From contig NC_135163.1 in assembly GCF_050948215.1 (NCBI RefSeq), forward strand, positions 3,844,001 to 3,908,000: DNA of 64,000 bases, read 5' to 3'. Under the pieces are notes generated by a model. That model was not told the origin of the DNA, did not search any database, and saw only the letters and a program-made list of their open reading frames with translations. This document shows positions 58,851 to 64,000 of the stretch, one piece after another. Within the stretch, counting starts at the first letter, position 1, and every line of letters begins with the position of its first letter. Both the position numbers and the translations under genes were made by a program. The stretch is from Halictus rubicundus. Its lineage: Eukaryota; Arthropoda; Insecta; Hymenoptera; Halictidae.

Positions 58851-59900
58851 CACGGAACGGCCCAGTTTTTAATTAATTTAACTGCTCTACACCCTCTCAA
58901 AGGATATTTCGCTACACTGAGTTAAAACAGACACCCCGTATGTAGGCGTTCCGTTCCACCGTGATATCGCCACTATACTCCGGCGAGACAGACCATAGTT
59001 GGATCGTATTTGTCGCTTATTGCGAGCGAGCGTTGGGAAGCTGTCACCGGTGTGTCCGTAACGTCATTATCCGTCGAGTCGGTGAACAGCGCGGCGAATC
59101 GATGGAACCGTGGCGAAAGGTGGAAATCTGACGGGTGCAGGCATACCCTCGACCGCGCAGGCACTTCATGGCCGAAAATGCCGGGGGGGGGGGGTGCAGC
59201 CCGGCAGGTAAACGGCCCGCGTCCGGAATTTCCGATTAAAACGTGAATAATTGCGGCGGAACACGCGTCAAGCAACCGCTGGAAAATCGCGACGATCGGC
59301 TCGGAAACGGCCGCGGAGTTGTTTCGCGTTCGCCCGAAATGAAATTACACCGTGCCAGCTCTCCGATGGATATTTAAACCGCGCAATTAACGCTTCCGCA
59401 CGCTTTAATTCCATAATCGGTGCGCGTCATTGCGTCCACGTCGGCGCGGCGTGGCCAATAGCTTAGTCGATTCGCGTTCATACCCGAAATTCGTCGACGA
59501 GATTTTCATCGGATCAAGGGTCAAACGAAATCGACCGTTCGATCGCGATTCAACGACAAACGATTCGTCAACCGTTCATCAATGCGATATTGTACGGAGA
59601 CCATAAAGCGGCGGTTCTGATGTGCGAACAAAACTGAACACACGTGGGGAATTTTAACGTAAATAGTATTTCAGGTTTTCATGTAGAATGCGAAGAAAGA
59701 GCAACATTTATTGTTTTATGTAGGCTGGCCAAAAAAATTCTGTGCTTTGTGTTACTTGTACTGTTGTTTTGGCAGACAAGAACTGTTTTATGTCCGTGAT
59801 TGTTGTCAATGTTGATAATGTCCGTGGTAATGTTCATGTCCGTCATCAGAGATGAACTGGTAGTTGGTTTGTCATAGTTTCTACAACAAGGCCCATTATA
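58851..59900. other. Unassigned sequence with a poly-G run
   Basis: ACACCCCGTATGTA near 58931 resembles a single Family K end. Twelve G lie at 59183-59194. Open frames at 58973-59275 (minus) and 59010-59246 (plus) mirror each other and have no domain. Confidence 0.45.
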
Positions 59901-60088
59901 TACAGTATTTTCTCGATATTTGTCATCAACACGGGTCTTGCCAGCGACATATATCGGCAAGGAGATACTATTTTTTGATCCGTTATGTTCACACTCCTTG
60001 GCGTCCGAGGACTCTCGAGCTGTAGTGGGGATAGTTCTACGACTTTTATCACCCAGGTAGTTGCGACATATATCGAGGAAAGACTGTA
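59901..60088 (-). mobile_element. Family A foldback element, complete, minus orientation
   Basis: TA flanks at both ends. Left CAGTATTTTCTCGATATTTG, right GCGACATATATCGAGGAAAG with ACTGTA. It belongs to the CATCAACACGGGTCTTGCCA subtype. It lies immediately before a Tc1 transposase remnant. Confidence 0.85.
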
Positions 60089-60109
60089 GTAATTTTAATG
60101 TTCCAAAGA

Positions 60110-60262
60110 CACTTTGGAAGAAAATTTGACATCATATTTCAACACGACTATTGTGGTAGAAGGCGTTAAAAATTGGCAATGGATTCTGTCATTTCAAACT
60201 CTAGAATGACCTATTCAAAGTCCAGACATGAACCCTACATCTGGGCATGTTTAAAAATGGAA
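60110..60262 (+). pseudogene. Tc1-like transposase remnant
   Basis: FQHDYCGRRR in one frame is followed in another by VKNWQWILSFQTLE, a stop, then PIQSPDMNP. In Tc1-family proteins the order is a QxDN-type motif with the second catalytic Asp, a short helix ending in LEWP, and QSPDLNPIENLW with the catalytic Glu. Here the Glu position is lost (NPTSG) and a frameshift and two stops interrupt. No N-terminal part was found upstream of the Family A copy. Only about 45 residues remain. Confidence 0.55.
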
Positions 60263-61091
60263 TTAGCGAACGGACATACGGCTGCCCAGGCATTTAGGCA
60301 CGTGGAAAATGGAGAAAAAGGGCGGGTCGAGTTCGAGGGTAGATAATTCTAGAACGCCTAACGCTAGGCGGTTTGTCTGGCGAGCGACCGCGGCGGAAAT
60401 GCCGACGATAATACCTAATCCACGAACGCTATGTACGGAGTGACCATCGGTGGCGGCAACGCGGCGATAGCGAATGGCACCGGGTTTATTGTTAGGAGCT
60501 GTGCGAGGCTGATTGCGAGTTTGAAACCCGCGTCGGCCCGTGTCACGTCTGCGGCAAAATGTACCGTGCTCCCCGTGTTCAAGTAGATAGCCCGTCTGCA
60601 ACCTGCACGCGAACGCGTGCACGTGACGTTATGCGAACGTCTGGCCTGTTGTTTTTACTACCGAACGGAGTTCCATCGGTTTTCACAAGGGATTTCGAAA
60701 TTCGATGATCCCGTCAAACATTCATGCTGAAAGTGTAGTCACGATGTCGACGACACGACTCGTTAACACGATGTATATTCTTCGACAACGAATAGGTTCA
60801 GTTAGACGTGTCTATTCGAATCTGGCGGATGTACGTGCAACCAAAATATAGAATATTCCATGACTGCACCGCTACCGGAGTGCTCGTATTTGGTATCTCG
60901 CGAAATTAAAACTCCGATATTCTGCTTTATAAAAAGCGAACATCGTTTTAAAACTCCGCTTTAAAAATAAGCACGGTAAAAAATTAAAAGCTATGGAAGG
61001 TACCGTCAGTTTGATCTTTGAAAGTGCAGCGCCGAAACGAAACGTTCGTGTCGCGAGAAAATAATCGAGTAATGATAGCAATATTCCAGAT
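60263..61091. other. Unassigned sequence
   Basis: A 119-residue minus-strand frame at 60263-60622 has no recognised domain. Its 3' part overlaps the possible continuation of the Tc1 remnant. Confidence 0.45.
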
Positions 61092-61290
61092 TAGACTGCG
61101 GATTATATGCATTTTATGCATTTGAAACAGCAGGAGGATTAAAAAATGTCGACGAGTATCATTTCGTTAGTTTCGACCGACTGAAATTATGAGCATATTT
61201 TATTTTATATATTATTGATTGCATTGTGAATTTTTAAATGGTTCTTAGCAGCTTGAACGCAAACGATTTTTATTTAGCATCCGCAGTCTA
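61092..61290. mobile_element. Family B miniature element
   Basis: A 199-base copy. TAGACTGCGGATTATATGCA on the left and AGCATCCGCAGTCTA on the right form 11-12-base perfect inverted tips. An additional TGCATTTTATGCA palindrome sits just inside the left end. Confidence 0.82.
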
Positions 61291-61475
61291 ATTTTGCAGT
61301 AATTTCAGATTTGTACGGAACCAGCCAGAACACTTCCCTTCACACCAGATCCCATATTTGTATTCACAGATGACAGTTAACAATTAGTGAAGAAAATTGC
61401 AGATGGAAAATCAAATTTTTCGGATATTGAATCACGTGGAATTTGTGAAGTAATTTGAGAACTGGATAGTGTTAG

Positions 61476-61707
61476 TTAACACTTTGACCGCCAAACTAGA
61501 AAACTCAAAAATTCCATAAAATCAAAGTAAGTTTTTTAATGAAGTAAAAATTGAACGAAATTAAATGTATGATATTGAGCAGTCCTCCAACTTTCTTGAA
61601 TTTTACAGATCCTAATCAAGTATGGTGCAATGAATATATTAACGTAAAAATTCATTTCAAAACACATGTTGTCACACATATGGGTGACATGGCAGTCAAC
61701 GTGTTAA
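61476..61707 (+). mobile_element. Family D TTAA miniature element
   Basis: A 232-base copy. TTAACACTTTGACCGCCAAA on the left, ATGGCAGTCAACGTGTTAA on the right, TTAA at both tips. Shares CATAAAATCAAAGTAAGTT and GCAGTCCTCCAACTTTCTTG-type interior with 13051-13294. Confidence 0.87.
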
Positions 61708-64000
61708 TTGGTAGGGCTCGTGCAACACAAATTAAATAACGATAAGCTTCGTCGAGAAGCGTCCGATAATTTGTACATTTGACGACCGATGTCCAATAAT
61801 TGGAGCACACACAAGTCTTCAAAAGTTCGCCCACTGCATGTTGTTATACACGTTCTTCGAGTTCAAAGAATACAGCGTGCAGTTGTTTCAGATAGACAGA
61901 GAAAGTTGAAATCGAAACAGTGTGCAATTTTCCGGTTTTGAACGGGACGATTGAAGCTGTCGCTGCAGTATCCAGTGGCGAAATGGTGTCATAATGAGCG
62001 ATCTTGCGGACGCAGCGAGGCGCGAAAATTTTATCGACTTCGTCCCTGGAAAACCCGCGGTGTATTGCTTCGGCGTGGTTTCGCGCGAACGTTTCCGCCG
62101 ATCGGTTTGCGTATCCCTTTTCCTTTTGACTTCCGGCAAGCTACAAGTTTCGCGTATTGCATTTTAAAAGCAAATGCAAGGGATGGTCCGGCGATCGGCG
62201 TGCACGCCACGGCAGCCCATTGGCCGGTGCACCCTTTGACCGGAGTTAAGCTGAAGGAGCGGAGAGAAGAGAGAGCGAGAGAGAGAGAGAGAGGGGGGGA
62301 GAGGGAGAGAATGGTGGACGGCCGTGGACGTCGAACGAGTACGTGGTTTTATCGATTTGTCAATTTGGAACGGTTTCCTGTCGGCGGCGCGGAATAATTT
62401 ACCGTCGGCCAGCCTCGTGACATTGCGCTCTGTCTTCCGCTCTTTCGTCTGTGGCTACGCCGCGCACATAAAGACGAATAGATTGCCGTTTGACCCTGCG
62501 ATATCCACTTTTCCCGCGACACCAAATCCGCCGAGGCTCAAAGTCTCACTCGCTTTAGCCAACTGTTTCCATAAACGTTTACTACCCTCCGAGGAACTGT
62601 TTTGCGAATTGTTACGGTGTTCGCCGATTCTGGTGAGCGCCGCTTCGGTATTTCGAGATTTCAGGCGTAAACAGATTGATACGACGCGTGCAAACCCCCG
62701 GGCGAATGTTTTCGGATTGCCGAGCAGTTCTGCGACAATGCTTCGATAATTGTCATTTGTTTCTGAAAACTTCAAGTTTCAACGAAACTCATTGTAAACT
62801 GAGAAACATTCAAATTTTTGGACTTTGCTTTTGAGGACTCCTGGAATACATAAATTGCACACATACTGGGTGTTCGACTACCGAGATAATTTAACGGGTG
62901 GTCCTCCATGACAATATAATACATACATGAAAAATAAAACATTTGCGATTTCGGCCTCGTCTTTTAGTTACTAAGAATTAAAAATCCACCTAAACTGCGG
63001 CTATCCGACAGTGACGTATCAAGTGATAAATACATGTTGGTTCTCATTTCGGGCCCCAGCGAGGTGAAAATGTTTGAATAAATTAGGAAAAGAATGCTGC
63101 AAATTGCTGAAAACTTCGGAGAGTGTGTTGACAGTACATTTTGAGAGCACTTCGACAATTCGTCCAATTTACAGTCACAATTTGCGACACGCAAGTTACG
63201 ATTGTAACTGCGTCTGACCCGGTTCGTACTGGCGGAACGATGTGTACATACTACATACACGTGCAAAGAATTAGCGAAGTTAGAAGGAGTTATATCGCAA
63301 CCAGCCTGGACTTTGTGTGTTAACTGAATCGGCAGTTCTCGTCATCTATTCCGTGAACACATTTCCCAGAAACGTAGGAGACAACAACATTCCATTAACA
63401 GCGTCAACACTCGAAGTTCGCGTAATCATGAGCACCACTTCTCGCGGAAGTACCCAGCGAACAAATGTTCCCGGAAGCCAGGATGAAGTAATTTCCACTG
63501 CAGAATATCCGACGCGATATTACCGATGGCCGCAACGGTTGCGACTTGCGACGCGAGTTTTGGCAAGGGAACGTAGTATTAAATTTCTCGAGGTTCCCGG
63601 ACACTCTTCCCAATTTCATTCTCGAACAGCCGAGCGATGGCACAGTCGAATGCTCGTTGTCTTCCCAAAATTTACTGGAAAGCGCATTTTATTCTGTGTA
63701 CAAGGTGCCTCGTGGTTTTCCATTTCTGCTAACTTCTCCGACAGAATAAATAAATACATTTAATTGCTTCAATTCGATATTACGGAAAAAATGATGACAG
63801 AAATATGAAAATTTTTTCAATATTTTAGAGTCAACTTTTTGTTTCATAGGTTTGTGGATATTTTGATTAACATTATACGATAGCCGAAGTTAACGCGAAT
63901 CCAGTGACCTGTAATATAATGAACTTTATTTGTCCTTGGGTAGTAAGACCTTGAGAAAAATTGTTCGCTTGTCGAAATATTTGCACTTTTAATGTCATGA
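61708..64000. other. Unassigned sequence to the window end
   Basis: A GA-rich tract lies at 62262-62310. Plus-strand frames of 148 (61951-62397) and 141 residues (62324-62749) overlap minus-strand frames and carry no domain. The 148-residue frame at 63317-63763 is likewise unsupported. Confidence 0.4.

Noticed and set aside
61951..62749. Plus-strand frames of 148 and 141 residues
   Set aside because: They overlap in different frames, with minus-strand frames across the same DNA, include a GA tract, and carry no domain.

Overview
The window is nuclear DNA from a eukaryote, almost certainly an insect and probably a hymenopteran. The grounds are several insect-type Tc1/mariner transposases (one nearly complete), many TTAA- and TA-flanked miniature elements, abundant (GA)n/(CT)n microsatellites, CpG that is not visibly depleted, and no operons or ribosome-binding sites. 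The genus cannot be read from the sequence. No complete host gene is recognisable in 64 kb. One short segment with codon-like composition and a consensus 5' splice site (20086-20203) is the best candidate for a host exon. The window is probably intergenic or intronic. Most long open frames are shadows of microsatellites, satellites or transposable-element relics. || Layout. 0-7.6 kb: mostly unassigned sequence, a 178-bp satellite (4693-6066) and a 95-bp CT tract. 8.9-10.1 kb: a tandem array of a TA-flanked foldback element, called Family A here, which recurs in about 20 places. 12.8-13.4 kb: three miniature elements nested one inside another. 15.4-16.5 kb: a foldback structure built from 157-bp tandem units. 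19.2-21.4 kb: a TTAA element, the candidate exon and a 16-bp minisatellite. 23.2-24.4 kb: a full-length mariner with two frameshifts. 27.8-36.3 kb: TTAA elements, long foldbacks, Family A copies and a possible solo LTR. 37-46 kb: GC-rich repeat fragments, TA elements and TTAA elements. 48.3-54.1 kb: a decayed Tc1 transposase, the uninterrupted relative of the 13-kb nest, a Family A dimer, a decayed mariner fragment and an inverted pair of CACGTG-rich repeats. 55-61.7 kb: a 297-bp deletion derivative of the 23-kb mariner, hAT-like palindromes, a further Family A copy, a Tc1 remnant and two more miniature elements. || Family labels used below: A = CGATATATGTC foldback element with TA flanks; B = TAGACTGCGGAT ends; C = TTAGGTCGTCCC ends; D = TTAACACKTTGACYGCC ends; E = TTAACACTAGGTTTACGG ends; F = TTAACACTRAACCTACCA ends; G = TTAACCCTTTGCGGTCGTA ends; H = CTAGGACAGTGRTGGG ends (hAT-like); I = GC-rich CACGTG repeat; J = GTGCSTCRCAAGAAGTCCC ends; K = TATACAGGGTGTCCC ends; Q = unnamed repeat present twice. 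|| The parts relate as layers of transposition. TTAA elements inserted into TA elements, a mariner produced an internally deleted copy by a 3-bp microhomology join, and one foldback family expanded both by dispersal and as tandem arrays with their own spacer. All family assignments come from reading the sequence by eye. No database search was possible.
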